In this document: positions 53,724 through 62,964 of the stretch, one piece after another | Layout of the letters: each line of letters opens with the position of its first letter | Position numbering within the stretch: position 1 is the stretch's first letter | Assembly (NCBI RefSeq): GCF_015668195.1 | Contig: NZ_JADPFC010000001.1 | Location: 186,001-250,000 of the forward strand | DNA: 64,000 nt | Origin: Romboutsia_C sp015668195 | GTDB lineage: Bacteria; Bacillota; Clostridia; Peptostreptococcales; Peptostreptococcaceae | Direction of reading: 5' to 3' | Program-made: the position numbers and the translations under genes | The notes under the pieces: generated by a model | The model's database searches: none | What the model was told of the DNA's origin: nothing | The model's input: the letters and a program-made list of their open reading frames with translations, nothing else

Positions 53724-55523
53724 ATGAAAAAACTAATGACTGGTAATGAAGCCATAGCTCGTGGAGCATATGAAGCTGGTGTAAAATATGCATCTGCTTA
53801 TCCTGGAACTCCAAGTACAGAAATATTAGAAAATATAGCTACATATAAAGATTCAATAGTAGCTGAGTGGGCACCAAATGAAAAGGTTGCACTTGAAGCT
53901 GCAATAGGTGGATCTATTGCAGGTGCTAGAACAATAGCATCTATGAAACATGTTGGGGTTAACGTTGCAGCAGACCCATTATTTACATTTGCATATACTG
54001 GAGTAAATGCTGGTATGATATTAGTTTCTGCTGATGAACCAGGAATGCACTCTTCTCAAAATGAACAAGATAACAGAAATTATGCTAAATTTGCAAAAAT
54101 AGCTTTATTTGAGCCATCAAATAGCCAAGAAGCTAAGGATATGTTAAAAGAAGCATACAGAGTAAGTGAAGAATTTGACACTCCAGTATTATATAGAGTT
54201 ACAACTAGATTATGTCACTCAAAGGGAATAGTAGAGTGTAATGATAGAGTAGAAGTTGGAATAAAAGATTATGTTAAAAATCCTCAAAAAACATTAACAG
54301 TACCAGCACATGCAAGAGTACTTAGACATTCAGTAGAAGAAAGACTAGAAAAACTAGAAGAATATTCTAATAATACTTCTTTAAACTACTATGAAATAAA
54401 TGATAGTAAAGTAGGGGTAATAGCATCAGGAATGTGTTATATGTTCGCAAAAGAAGTATTTAAAAATGATGCATCATATATGAAGTTAGGATTTACAAAT
54501 CCATTACCGATGGAAAGAATAAAAGAATTTGCATCTAATGTAGAAAAAATATATGTAATAGAAGAGAATGATCCATTTATAGAGGATCAATTAAAAGCAG
54601 CTGGTATAGATTGTATAGGTAAAGACTTATTCCCTAAAATGGGAGAAATGACTCCAGATGTTCTTAGAAAAGCTGTATTTGGAAAAACAAATGATACAAT
54701 AGAATATAATAAAGAATTAGTAGTGCCAAGACCTCCAGGGCTATGTGCAGGATGTCCACATAGGGGGTTCTTCTATGAATTAGGAAAGCGAAAAAATGTA
54801 TTAGTATCAGGAGATATAGGATGTTATACATTAGGATTTGCACCTCCATATAATGCTATGGATACAGTAGTATGTATGGGAGCTAGTTTAAGTACAGGAC
54901 ATGGAGCACAAAAAGTATTTAATATGAAAAAAGATAACGAAATGAGAGTAGTTGGTGTACTTGGTGATTCTACTTTCTTCCATACAGGAATCAACTCATT
55001 ATTAGATGTAGTATACAACAAAGGTAACTCAATATCTGTAATATTAGATAATAGAATAACTGGAATGACAGGGCATCAACAAAATCCAGGAACAGGATAT
55101 ACATTACAAGGAGATGTTACTGAAATAGTTGATATAGAAGGTTTAGTTAGAGCTTGCGGTGTTAAGCAAGTTAGAACAATAGATCCAAATAATTTAAAAG
55201 AAGTGAAAGAGACACTAGATTGGGCATTTGAATTAGATGAACCTTCAGTAATAATAACTAGATGGCCGTGTGTACTTAAGAGATTCTCTAAAGAAGACAT
55301 AGAAGAATTTAACAATCCATTTACAAGTAAATGTGAGATAGATGAAGATGCTTGTATAGGATGTAAGATATGTATGAAAACAGGTTGTCCCGCTATATCA
55401 TTTGACAAGGATGAAAAGAAAGTAAATATAGATAAAAATCAATGCGTAGGATGTAATGTATGTTCTCAAGTATGTCCTAAAGATGCAATATCTAATAATG
55501 GATTAGCTAAGGAGGTAAACTAA
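53724..55523 (+). CDS. iorA: Indolepyruvate ferredoxin oxidoreductase subunit alpha
   Basis: Thiamin-diphosphate enzyme subunit, 599 residues, that oxidatively decarboxylates aryl-pyruvates to aryl-acetyl-CoA with ferredoxin as acceptor. The pyrimidine-binding N domain opens MKKLMTGNEAIARGAYEAGV. The central part has PRPPGLCAGCPHRGFFYEL, and the ThDP-binding region has GDIGCYTLG and GDSTFFHTGINSL. Two C-terminal [4Fe-4S] motifs are CIGCKICMKTGCP and CVGCNVCSQVCP. The ATG at 53724 behind GGGGGAA is preferred to 53709. iorB follows one base later. Confidence 0.95.
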   Translation: MKKLMTGNEAIARGAYEAGVKYASAYPGTPSTEILENIATYKDSIVAEWAPNEKVALEAAIGGSIAGARTIASMKHVGVNVAADPLFTFAYTGVNAGMILVSADEPGMHSSQNEQDNRNYAKFAKIALFEPSNSQEAKDMLKEAYRVSEEFDTPVLYRVTTRLCHSKGIVECNDRVEVGIKDYVKNPQKTLTVPAHARVLRHSVEERLEKLEEYSNNTSLNYYEINDSKVGVIASGMCYMFAKEVFKNDASYMKLGFTNPLPMERIKEFASNVEKIYVIEENDPFIEDQLKAAGIDCIGKDLFPKMGEMTPDVLRKAVFGKTNDTIEYNKELVVPRPPGLCAGCPHRGFFYELGKRKNVLVSGDIGCYTLGFAPPYNAMDTVVCMGASLSTGHGAQKVFNMKKDNEMRVVGVLGDSTFFHTGINSLLDVVYNKGNSISVILDNRITGMTGHQQNPGTGYTLQGDVTEIVDIEGLVRACGVKQVRTIDPNNLKEVKETLDWAFELDEPSVIITRWPCVLKRFSKEDIEEFNNPFTSKCEIDEDACIGCKICMKTGCPAISFDKDEKKVNIDKNQCVGCNVCSQVCPKDAISNNGLAKEVN

Positions 55524-55524
55524 T

Positions 55525-56112
55525 ATGACAAAAAGTATACTTTTAGTTGGAGTAGGTGGGCAAGGAACTATACTTGCTAGTAAATTATTAACTACAGGGC
55601 TTATGGAAGCTGGCTATGATGTAAAAATGAGTGAGATACATGGAATGAGCCAAAGAGGAGGTTCTGTTTCTTCTCAAGTTAGATATGGATCTGAAGTATA
55701 TTCTCCAGTTATAGAAATAGGTGGAGCTGACATATTAGTTTCTTTTGAAAAAATGGAAGCTTTAAGATGGCTAGAGTATTTAAAACCAGGAGGGAAAATA
55801 ATATACAATAACTATAGAATGGATTCTATGCCAATACTTACAGGAAAAGCTGAGTACAAAGAAGAAGAAATAGAAAAAGAATTAGAAAGATTAAATGGAA
55901 GCTTGTTAGATGCAGCAGAAAAAGCACTAGAACTTGGGAATGCTAAAGTAATGAATATAATCCTTTTAGGTGCATTAGTTAAATCTATGAACTTAGAAGA
56001 CATAAATTGGGAACAAATAATAAAAGACAATGTAAAAGAAAAATTTGTAGATATAAATATAAAAGCATTTAATGAAGGGATGAAACTAGTGAGTAAGGAA
56101 GCTTTAGCTTAA
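55525..56112 (+). CDS. iorB: Indolepyruvate ferredoxin oxidoreductase subunit beta
   Basis: Gamma-type subunit of the oxidoreductase, 195 residues. It shows GVGGQGTILASKLLTTGLM near the N-terminus and EIHGMSQRGGSVSSQVRYG near 40, both typical of IorB. AAGGAGG lies in the 3' end of iorA. It forms the catalytic pair with IorA. A hairpin follows, separating it from buk by 190 bases. Confidence 0.95.
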   Translation: MTKSILLVGVGGQGTILASKLLTTGLMEAGYDVKMSEIHGMSQRGGSVSSQVRYGSEVYSPVIEIGGADILVSFEKMEALRWLEYLKPGGKIIYNNYRMDSMPILTGKAEYKEEEIEKELERLNGSLLDAAEKALELGNAKVMNIILLGALVKSMNLEDINWEQIIKDNVKEKFVDINIKAFNEGMKLVSKEALA

Positions 56113-56144
56113 AAATCATAAAACACACAAATTTATATAAATAA

Positions 56145-56190
56145 AAATTAAGCTATTATAAGTTAATACTTATAGTAGCTTAATTTAAAT
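56145..56190 (+). terminator. Hairpin between iorB and buk
   Basis: AAATTAAGCTATTATAAG and CTTATAGTAGCTTAATTT pair over 18 bp with one G-U pair, around a six-base loop. A second hairpin (TTCTATTTATAA / TTATAAATAGAA, about 56220-56260) follows. Termination may be partial, letting buk share the sigma-54 transcript. Confidence 0.55.
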
Positions 56191-56305
56191 ATACATTAAA
56201 ATTAAGAATAATTATATTAATTCTATTTATAACTTATGGGGAAATTTATAAATAGAAATTAGAATTATTTAATATATAACTTAAATAAAGGAAAAGGGGA
56301 TTATT

Positions 56306-57391
56306 ATGAACTATAGAATATTAGCTATAAATCCGGGGTCTACATCAACTAAGATAGCAGTATATGACAATGAAGAGCAATTGTTAGTAAAAGGAATAGA
56401 TCATAAAGCAGAAGAAATAGCAAATTATGAAAGAATACAAGACCAATTTGAAATGAGAAAACAAGAAGTATTAAAAGTACTAGCTGAAAATAATATAGAT
56501 ATAAATACTTTAAGTGCTGTTGTAGGAAGAGGGGGACTACTTCCACCAGTTAAATCAGGAGCATATTTAGTAAATGATGAAATGATAGATAGACTAGTTA
56601 ATAGACCTGTTATTGAACATGCATCTAATTTAGGAGCTATAATTTCTTATGAAATAGCAAAATCTATAGGAGTAAATGCATACATATATGACTCAGTAGC
56701 TGTTGATGAATTTAATGATATAGCTAGATTATCGGGAATTAAAAATATGGATAGAGAAAGTCTAAGTCATGCACTTAACTCTAGAGCTATGGCTATAAAG
56801 TTTGCAAAAGACAATAATAAAAAATATAATGAACTTAATATAATCGTTGCTCATTTAGGTGGGGGCATAACTGTAAGTGTTCATGAAAAAGGAAAAATGA
56901 TCGATATTGTATCAGATGATGAAGGACCATTTTCACCAGAAAGATCAGGTAGGGTTCCTTGTAAAAAATTAATAAATACATGTTTTTCTGGGAATTACAC
57001 ACATAAAGAAATGTTAAAGATGATAAGAGGAAAAGGTGGAATAGTTTCTTACTTAGATACAGTAGATGTTAGAGAAGTGGAAAAAATGATGGAAGAAGGA
57101 AATAAAGAAGCTAAATTAGTACATGATGCTATGTGTTATCAAGTATCTAAAGCGATAGGTGAATTAGCTACAGTTGTAGAAGGAAAAGTAGATGCAATAA
57201 TATTGACAGGTGGAATAGCTTATTCTAAACTTGTAACAAAACATATAAAGAGAAGAGTAGAGTTTATATCTCATGTAGAAATAATGCCAGGAGAAAATGA
57301 ACTAGATTCATTAGCACTTGGTACATTAAGAGTTTTAAATAATGAAGAAACTGCAAGAGAGTATAAAGAAGAAATATTAGCTAATGCATAA
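56306..57391 (+). CDS. buk: Butyrate kinase
   Basis: ASKHA-family acyl kinase, 361 residues, that makes ATP from butyryl- or branched-chain acyl-phosphate. The motifs are LAINPGSTSTKIAVY, VVGRGGLLPPVKSG near 73, VAHLGGGITVSVH near 182, and DAIILTGGIAYSK near 295. AAAGGGGA precedes the ATG. No phosphotransacylase (ptb) is in the window, which leaves the step from acyl-CoA to acyl-phosphate to be supplied elsewhere. A strong terminator follows. Confidence 0.95.
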   Translation: MNYRILAINPGSTSTKIAVYDNEEQLLVKGIDHKAEEIANYERIQDQFEMRKQEVLKVLAENNIDINTLSAVVGRGGLLPPVKSGAYLVNDEMIDRLVNRPVIEHASNLGAIISYEIAKSIGVNAYIYDSVAVDEFNDIARLSGIKNMDRESLSHALNSRAMAIKFAKDNNKKYNELNIIVAHLGGGITVSVHEKGKMIDIVSDDEGPFSPERSGRVPCKKLINTCFSGNYTHKEMLKMIRGKGGIVSYLDTVDVREVEKMMEEGNKEAKLVHDAMCYQVSKAIGELATVVEGKVDAIILTGGIAYSKLVTKHIKRRVEFISHVEIMPGENELDSLALGTLRVLNNEETAREYKEEILANA

Positions 57392-57457
57392 ATATGTTAT
57401 AAACTTAAATAGATTTCAATTATAATATATATTAATTAGTTTTTATTGATATTATGG

Positions 57458-57492
57458 AAAAATCACTGGATATTTATCCAGTGATTTTAGTT
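57458..57492 (+). terminator. Terminator after buk
   Basis: AAAAATCACTGGATA pairs with TATCCAGTGATTTTA in a near-perfect stem with a tiny loop and a T-rich tail. Confidence 0.85.
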
Positions 57493-57513
57493 TAAGTAAA
57501 TATTAAAATATAA

Positions 57514-57816
57514 TTATTTAGATATGAAAGTTTCACAGCTTGCATCTTGTTCGTTTATTTGAACTTTCTCAGCTTTACATGCTTTACTAACATTATATTT
57601 ACATTTCTCAGCTTGACATATTATATTTTCAGGTGTTATATATTCATCATTAGTACTATTTGTAAAAGATCCAAAAGAACCTTCAACAAAAGTTGAACAA
57701 GTAGTTTGAGATGTAGAAGTTGCGCTACTACCAGCAACATTTATGCCACCAGCAAAGCATTTTCTACTTTTATTATATGCACAGTTAGTTGCAGAACAAT
57801 TTAAATTTTCATTCAT
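57514..57816 (-). CDS. Protein with two DUF1540 domains
   Basis: A 100-residue protein. Two cysteine-rich DUF1540 units occupy about 4-45 (LNCSATNCAYNKSRKCFAGG...TTCSTF) and about 63-98 (IICQAEKCKYNVSKACKAEK...ASCETF). The spacing of four Cys per unit suggests metal binding. Such proteins are common in spore-forming clostridia; function unknown. AGGAGGT precedes the ATG. Confidence 0.88.
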   Translation of the reverse strand: MNENLNCSATNCAYNKSRKCFAGGINVAGSSATSTSQTTCSTFVEGSFGSFTNSTNDEYITPENIICQAEKCKYNVSKACKAEKVQINEQDASCETFISK

Positions 57817-57923
57817 AATTACATACCTCCTAAAATTATCTTCTAGGTTAGTATGTGAAAAATAAAAGAAAATATAACTTATATATTACAATTAAAGAAT
57901 TATAATTAATATATTTATAGCTA

Positions 57924-58229
57924 CTATCTAGGACAAAATGTTTCGCAACTTTGATTTTCGTTGTTTATTTGAACATTTAATGCAACACAAGAACCTTCGT
58001 CATTATGTTTACATCCTTTAGCTTGGCAAGCTATATTATAAGTTTTAGCATAGTCTTCATTACTAGTTGAGTTAGTAAGAGTTGCATTTTTTCTATCTTC
58101 AAAAGTTAGACAGTGGGTACCATTAGTATTTGATGCTATAGAACCTGAGATATTTATACCGCTAGCATAGCAACTACTGCATTTATTATAAAAACATGTA
58201 GATGCTAAACATATTAAGTTTCCATTCAT
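57924..58229 (-). CDS. Second protein with two DUF1540 domains
   Basis: A 101-residue paralogue of the neighbouring gene. The units are LICLASTCFYNKCSSCYASG...THCLTF and IACQAKGCKHNDEGSCVALN...QSCETF. The ATG at 58229 follows AGGAGGT at normal spacing; the frame extends upstream without a better start. The two copies are separated by 107 bases, and each has an almost identical leader (ACATACCTCCTA in plus-strand sequence), which points to a tandem duplication. Confidence 0.86.
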   Translation of the reverse strand: MNGNLICLASTCFYNKCSSCYASGINISGSIASNTNGTHCLTFEDRKNATLTNSTSNEDYAKTYNIACQAKGCKHNDEGSCVALNVQINNENQSCETFCPR

Positions 58230-58306
58230 AATTAACATACCTCCTAGAATTTTATCTAGTTTAGTATGTGAAAAAAGTAAAGATTTAATCCATTTAAGGT
58301 GTATAT

Positions 58307-58732
58307 TTATTCTAGGCAATTGTCACATAAAACTGCAACATCCTCTAAAGTTTCTCTGCCCAAATTTTTATTAATATGATACACATCTAAGTTGTGTTCT
58401 TGTCCACAAATAGAACAAGTATAATCATTTTCTCTAAGTACATAATCTTTAAATATTTGCCAATGTATGCTATTTAAGTATTCCTCATACTTAACTTTAA
58501 GGCATGCCTCTAAATATTCACTATATAGATTATCTAAGTCAAAGCTAGTTAGATTAGAATATTCACATTCAAAATAATCACAATCATTATATAGATTAGG
58601 AAGTGAATCTAGCAAGATACATTTTATATTATATTTGTAATTTTCATCAGGACCATCTAGAGAAAGATGAGTACAATAAGAACAGCATTTCTTTGGTAAT
58701 ATTTCTTTAAGTTTCTCAACACTTTTATCCAT
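58307..58732 (-). CDS. HNH-type nuclease domain protein
   Basis: A 141-residue protein. The N-terminal part has Cys-rich KKCCSYCTHLSLDG and CDYFECEY. The C-terminal ~55 residues resemble a short HNH endonuclease fold: CSICGQEHNLDVYHINKNLG...VLCDNCL, with the usual two zinc Cys pairs and His-Ile-Asn. The last residues end right after CDNCLE, so the domain is minimal and may be inactive. GGAGGTT precedes the ATG. It is the upstream gene of a minus-strand trio with the DUF1540 pair. Confidence 0.75.
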   Translation of the reverse strand: MDKSVEKLKEILPKKCCSYCTHLSLDGPDENYKYNIKCILLDSLPNLYNDCDYFECEYSNLTSFDLDNLYSEYLEACLKVKYEEYLNSIHWQIFKDYVLRENDYTCSICGQEHNLDVYHINKNLGRETLEDVAVLCDNCLE

Positions 58733-58908
58733 ATGTAACCTCCAATAATTTATATACTTTAAGAAACAATATATAGCAATACTTAGAATTCATTGATAAA
58801 TACTCTTTATAAGATATATTAAAAAATAGTGAAATATATTCTATAAATAAAGGGTTTTATAAAAAAATAAAGTAATTATGTTATATTAATTAAAACTAGG
58901 GTGATGAA

Positions 58909-60108
58909 ATGAGAACTTATAATTTTGAAAAGGTAAGAGAAGACTCATACAACGAACTGGAAAAAATGAAAAAAGAAATGAAATATACAAATAGATTAAA
59001 TTTTAAAATAGAAAAAGAACAAATGTATATAAGAGAAACTTCAAATAAAGAGTATGACAATTTATATAATATATATGATGAAGAAAAGCTATATAATTTA
59101 AGAATACACAAAAAAAGTATTGGTAAATTTTCTAGTGAAGAAAGAAATGAAAAAAAATTAATAAATTTAAAAGTATTGTATTGTGAATTTAAAGAATGTA
59201 GGTTTGAAAATATAGAATTTATAAGTTGCATATTTATAGGAAACGTATTTTTAAAATGTGATTTTGAAAATGTAATATTTAAAGATTGCAAATTTTATAA
59301 TGAAGAAGATGATATAAATATATTTAAAGATGAATGTAAGCTTAGAGAGGTTAGATTTAATAATAGTAATATAGAAAAAATAAAATTCGAAAACATAGGT
59401 TTAAAAAATGTATATATAAAAGAAAGTAACCTAAATAGTTCTATATTTAATAAATGTATAATGAAAGAGGTTATAATTTGTGACAGTGATTTAAGTTCTA
59501 TTAAAATATTACGTCCTAAGCATTTAGATATATCTTTTGAAGATTATTATTTAAGTAAATTTGACGAGCATACATTTATAGATAAGGTTGACCTAAAGAA
59601 AAAAGACAAAAATGAGTATATAGATATATGCAAAGTATATAAGGATATATCAACAAAATTTGAAGCTAATAGATTATCAAATATAGGTGGAGAATATTAT
59701 TATATAGCTAAGTTAATAGAGAAAAACGGTTTAAAAGGAATAGCTAAGTTAAAATCCATGATATACTGGGCACTTTGTGGCTATGGAGAACGTCCAACAT
59801 ATGCGCTTATAACATCTTTAGAAATTGTATTAGTATTTGCTATATTATATATGATAACAGGTCTTAATATAGGTGGCGAATTGGTAAATTATAAAAGTGC
59901 ATTAAGGGGAAATGTAGATGTAGCTTCTATAAATAAAGACTTCATTAACTCATTGTATTTTAGTATAGTAACTTTTACAACAGTTGGATACGGAGATATA
60001 ACGCCAGTAGGATTTTTTAGTACTTTATTATCTGCAATAGAAATGCTTTTAGGTGTTACTATGGTTGGTATTTGGACAGCTACATTGTCTAGAAAGATAA
60101 CAAAATAG
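58909..60108 (+). CDS. Two-helix potassium channel with pentapeptide-like N-terminal domain
   Basis: A 399-residue membrane protein. Residues about 75-205 show irregular pentapeptide-type repeats (CEFKECRFENIEFISCIF, CDFENVIFKDCKF, SNLNSSIFNKC), which usually fold as a right-handed beta-helix. A helix follows at about 296-318, then a pore loop with the K+ selectivity filter TVGYGD (about 358-363) and a second helix at about 372-393. This is a minimal 2TM channel subunit, probably tetrameric, with a cytoplasmic repeat domain as a possible gate or sensor. GGTGATG is at the start. Confidence 0.88.
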   Translation: MRTYNFEKVREDSYNELEKMKKEMKYTNRLNFKIEKEQMYIRETSNKEYDNLYNIYDEEKLYNLRIHKKSIGKFSSEERNEKKLINLKVLYCEFKECRFENIEFISCIFIGNVFLKCDFENVIFKDCKFYNEEDDINIFKDECKLREVRFNNSNIEKIKFENIGLKNVYIKESNLNSSIFNKCIMKEVIICDSDLSSIKILRPKHLDISFEDYYLSKFDEHTFIDKVDLKKKDKNEYIDICKVYKDISTKFEANRLSNIGGEYYYIAKLIEKNGLKGIAKLKSMIYWALCGYGERPTYALITSLEIVLVFAILYMITGLNIGGELVNYKSALRGNVDVASINKDFINSLYFSIVTFTTVGYGDITPVGFFSTLLSAIEMLLGVTMVGIWTATLSRKITK

Positions 60109-60150
60109 ATAAAGTTTAATAAAATTTAAACGCATATGAACATATAAAAA

Positions 60151-60192
60151 ATGGATATAAGTTAGTTTACATAAAGCAACTTATATCCATAA
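60151..60192. terminator. Bidirectional terminator
   Basis: ATGGATATAAGTT (60151-60163) and AACTTATATCCAT (60178-60190) form a 13-bp perfect stem with A/T tracts on both sides, between convergent genes. Confidence 0.8.
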
Positions 60193-60213
60193 ATAAAAAA
60201 TTATATTACATTA

Positions 60214-61029
60214 TTAATATTTATTTAGTAAAAATTTATCTATAACATGTGCAACGCCATGTTCATTATTGGTTTTAGTTACATAGTTTGCAATATTCTT
60301 TATGCTATCGCGAGCATTACCCATTGCTACACCAAGCCCTGCATACTCTATCATATGCTTGTCATTTTCTTCATCACCCACAGCTATAGATTTATCTATA
60401 GATAAATCTATATTTTTACATAAAGCTTTAAGTGCATTTCCTTTATTAGCTTTTTTATTTAAAAATTCTAGGAAAAATGGAGCAGATCTAACAACTGTGT
60501 ATTTATCAAAAAATTCTTGAGGTACATTTTTTATTATTTCTTCTAATTTTTCAGGTTCGTCAACAATCATAACCTTACAAAATGTCATAGTTTCATCTAT
60601 TTCTTCTTCTGGTTTATAAACTAAAGGTATTTTATTTAAATCTGATTCTAAAATAGTGTATTTACTAGGTTTTTCGTTAGGTGTTACAACGTCAATTGGT
60701 GTACTTATATGAAGATAAGTATTAAGTTTTTTAGAAAGTTCATATATAGATTTAAAATCATCGTAATTCATTTCTATATTAGATATAACTTTTTTAGTTT
60801 TAACTTCTTGAACAACAGCTCCGTTAAAGCATATAACATAGTCCCCTTCATCAGTCAAATTAAGCTCTTCAAGTAGTGGAGTTACACCAGGTAGTGGTCT
60901 ACCAGTAGATAAAACTACTTTATTCCCATTTCGTTTAGCTTCTTGGATAGAGTCAAAAACTTTTTTAGTTATCTTTTTTTCAGTATTTAATAAAGTGCCA
61001 TCAATATCTAGTGCTATTAATTTATACAT
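60214..61029 (-). CDS. Cof-type HAD-IIB family phosphatase
   Basis: A haloacid-dehalogenase phosphatase of 271 residues. The nucleophile motif I is ALDIDGTLLNTEK at the N-terminus. Motif II is VVLSTGRPLPG near 38, and motifs III/IV are KGNALKAL near 193 and AVGDEENDKHMIEYAG near 212. Cof-type members dephosphorylate sugar phosphates or flavin intermediates; the substrate cannot be read. AGGAGGA precedes the ATG. Confidence 0.93.
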   Translation of the reverse strand: MYKLIALDIDGTLLNTEKKITKKVFDSIQEAKRNGNKVVLSTGRPLPGVTPLLEELNLTDEGDYVICFNGAVVQEVKTKKVISNIEMNYDDFKSIYELSKKLNTYLHISTPIDVVTPNEKPSKYTILESDLNKIPLVYKPEEEIDETMTFCKVMIVDEPEKLEEIIKNVPQEFFDKYTVVRSAPFFLEFLNKKANKGNALKALCKNIDLSIDKSIAVGDEENDKHMIEYAGLGVAMGNARDSIKNIANYVTKTNNEHGVAHVIDKFLLNKY

Positions 61030-61117
61030 ATAATCCTCCTATGATATTTACATAAAGATAGTTATAATTATATCAATATATACAGAATTTATATAGATAA
61101 AATTAAAAAAGAGTGTA

Positions 61118-61126
61118 TGCTATAAT
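61118..61126 (+). promoter_or_regulatory. Extended -10 promoter of the M3 peptidase gene
   Basis: TGCTATAAT matches TGn-TATAAT, 40 bases before the start codon. Confidence 0.5.
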
Positions 61127-61166
61127 ATAAATATTAAAAATAAATATAAATAAAGGAGATATTTTA

Positions 61167-62861
61167 ATGAAGTTTTCAGATTTTAAATATGAAAGACCCA
61201 ATTATGAAAAAAGTAAAAATCAAATAATAGAAATAATAAATAATATAGAAAATTCAAAAACTTATAAAGAGCAAAGAAAAAATATAGATAAACTAAATAG
61301 CATTAGAAATAATATAGAAACAATGAATACATTATGTTCTATAAGACATAGTATAAACACTGAAGATGAATTTTATGAAAAAGAAAAAGCTTATTGGGAT
61401 GAATACTCTCCACTATATGAAGAAGTAAACTCGCTTTTTTATAAAGCAGTAGTAAACTCTAAATTCAAAGAAAATATTCAAAAAGATTTTGGAAGACAGT
61501 TTATAAATATAGCAAGCTTTAATTTAAAGTCTTTTAGTAGTGAAATAATAAAAGATCTTCAAGAAGAAAATAAGCTTTGCTCTAAGTATACTAAACTATT
61601 AGCATCAGCTAAAATTCATTTTGAAGGAAAAGAAAGAAATCTATCTGGACTTTTAAAATTTATGTCAAGTGAAGATAGAGATATGAGGATAAAGGCATCT
61701 AAGGCATATTACAATTACTTTGAAGAAAAAGAAAACGAATTTGATGAAGTATTTGATAAATTAGTTAAAGTAAGAAATAATATGGCTATAAAACTTGGTT
61801 TTGACAACTTTGTAGAATTAGGATATATAAGAATGATGAGAACTGATTACAATAAAGACATGGTTAAAAACTTTAGAAAACAAGTTTTAGATTATATAGT
61901 TCCTGTTGCAAATAGTCTTTACGAAAGACAGGCAAAAAGAATAGGAGTAGATATGCTTACATATGTAGATGAGAATCTAGAGTTTTTAAGTGGAAATGCT
62001 ACACCTAAGGGAAGTGATGAGTACATAATAGAAAATGGAAGAAAAATGTACTCTGAATTATCAAATGAAACTAAAGAATTCTTTGATTTCATGCTAGAGA
62101 ATGAACTTATGGACTTAGTGACTAAAAAAGGAAAGGCAGCAGGAGGATACTGTACATATATACCAAATTACAAATCACCTTTTATATTCTCTAACTTTAA
62201 TCAAACATTAGATGATATAGACGTATTAACTCATGAAGCAGGTCATGCTTTTCAGCTTTATATGTCAACTTGGATTGAAATGCCAGAAATAAATTTCCCA
62301 ACTTATGAAAGTTGTGAAATACACTCTATGAGTATGGAATTTATAACTTGGCCTTGGATGGAACTATTCTTCAAAGAAGATACAGAAAAATATAAATTTA
62401 CTCATTTATCATCAGCTATTAAGTTTATACCATATGGAATAGTAGTAGATGAATTCCAACACCATATATATGAAAAGCCTAATATGACTAAAGAAGAAAG
62501 AAAAAATATTTGGAGAGAATTAGAGAAAAAATATTTACCACATAGAACATTTGAAGATAATGATTTCTTAGAAAAGGGAACTTGGTGGTTTAAGCAAGGG
62601 CATATATTTAAAAATCCATTTTATTATATAGATTATACACTAGCCCAAATATGTGCATTACAGTTTTGGAAAAAAATGAGGGTAGATAGAATTAACGGAT
62701 GGGAAAATTATCTAGACATATGTAGAGTTGGAGGAACAAAGTCATTTTTAGAAATAGTAAAAATAGGTGATTTAAAATCTCCATTTGAAGATGGATGTGT
62801 AGAAAGTGTTATAGATGTTATTAAAAATTATTTAGATAGTATAGATGATAAAGCTTTGTAA
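61167..62861 (+). CDS. M3 family oligoendopeptidase
   Basis: Cytoplasmic zinc metallopeptidase of 564 residues that degrades short peptides. The catalytic motif is LTHEAGHAFQLYMS near 354 (HExxH), with the third ligand Glu in YESCEIHSMSMEF about 27 residues later. The helical M3 fold covers the full length. Length agrees with the PepF/M3 clade. AAAGGAG precedes the ATG. Confidence 0.94.
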   Translation: MKFSDFKYERPNYEKSKNQIIEIINNIENSKTYKEQRKNIDKLNSIRNNIETMNTLCSIRHSINTEDEFYEKEKAYWDEYSPLYEEVNSLFYKAVVNSKFKENIQKDFGRQFINIASFNLKSFSSEIIKDLQEENKLCSKYTKLLASAKIHFEGKERNLSGLLKFMSSEDRDMRIKASKAYYNYFEEKENEFDEVFDKLVKVRNNMAIKLGFDNFVELGYIRMMRTDYNKDMVKNFRKQVLDYIVPVANSLYERQAKRIGVDMLTYVDENLEFLSGNATPKGSDEYIIENGRKMYSELSNETKEFFDFMLENELMDLVTKKGKAAGGYCTYIPNYKSPFIFSNFNQTLDDIDVLTHEAGHAFQLYMSTWIEMPEINFPTYESCEIHSMSMEFITWPWMELFFKEDTEKYKFTHLSSAIKFIPYGIVVDEFQHHIYEKPNMTKEERKNIWRELEKKYLPHRTFEDNDFLEKGTWWFKQGHIFKNPFYYIDYTLAQICALQFWKKMRVDRINGWENYLDICRVGGTKSFLEIVKIGDLKSPFEDGCVESVIDVIKNYLDSIDDKAL

Positions 62862-62964
62862 TATATATAAATTGTAAAAATATGTAGCAATATTTATAGA
62901 AAATTATATTGAAATTTAAATTGAAAGTTTCTATACTTAACTTAGAAAGTATAAAAAAATTAAA

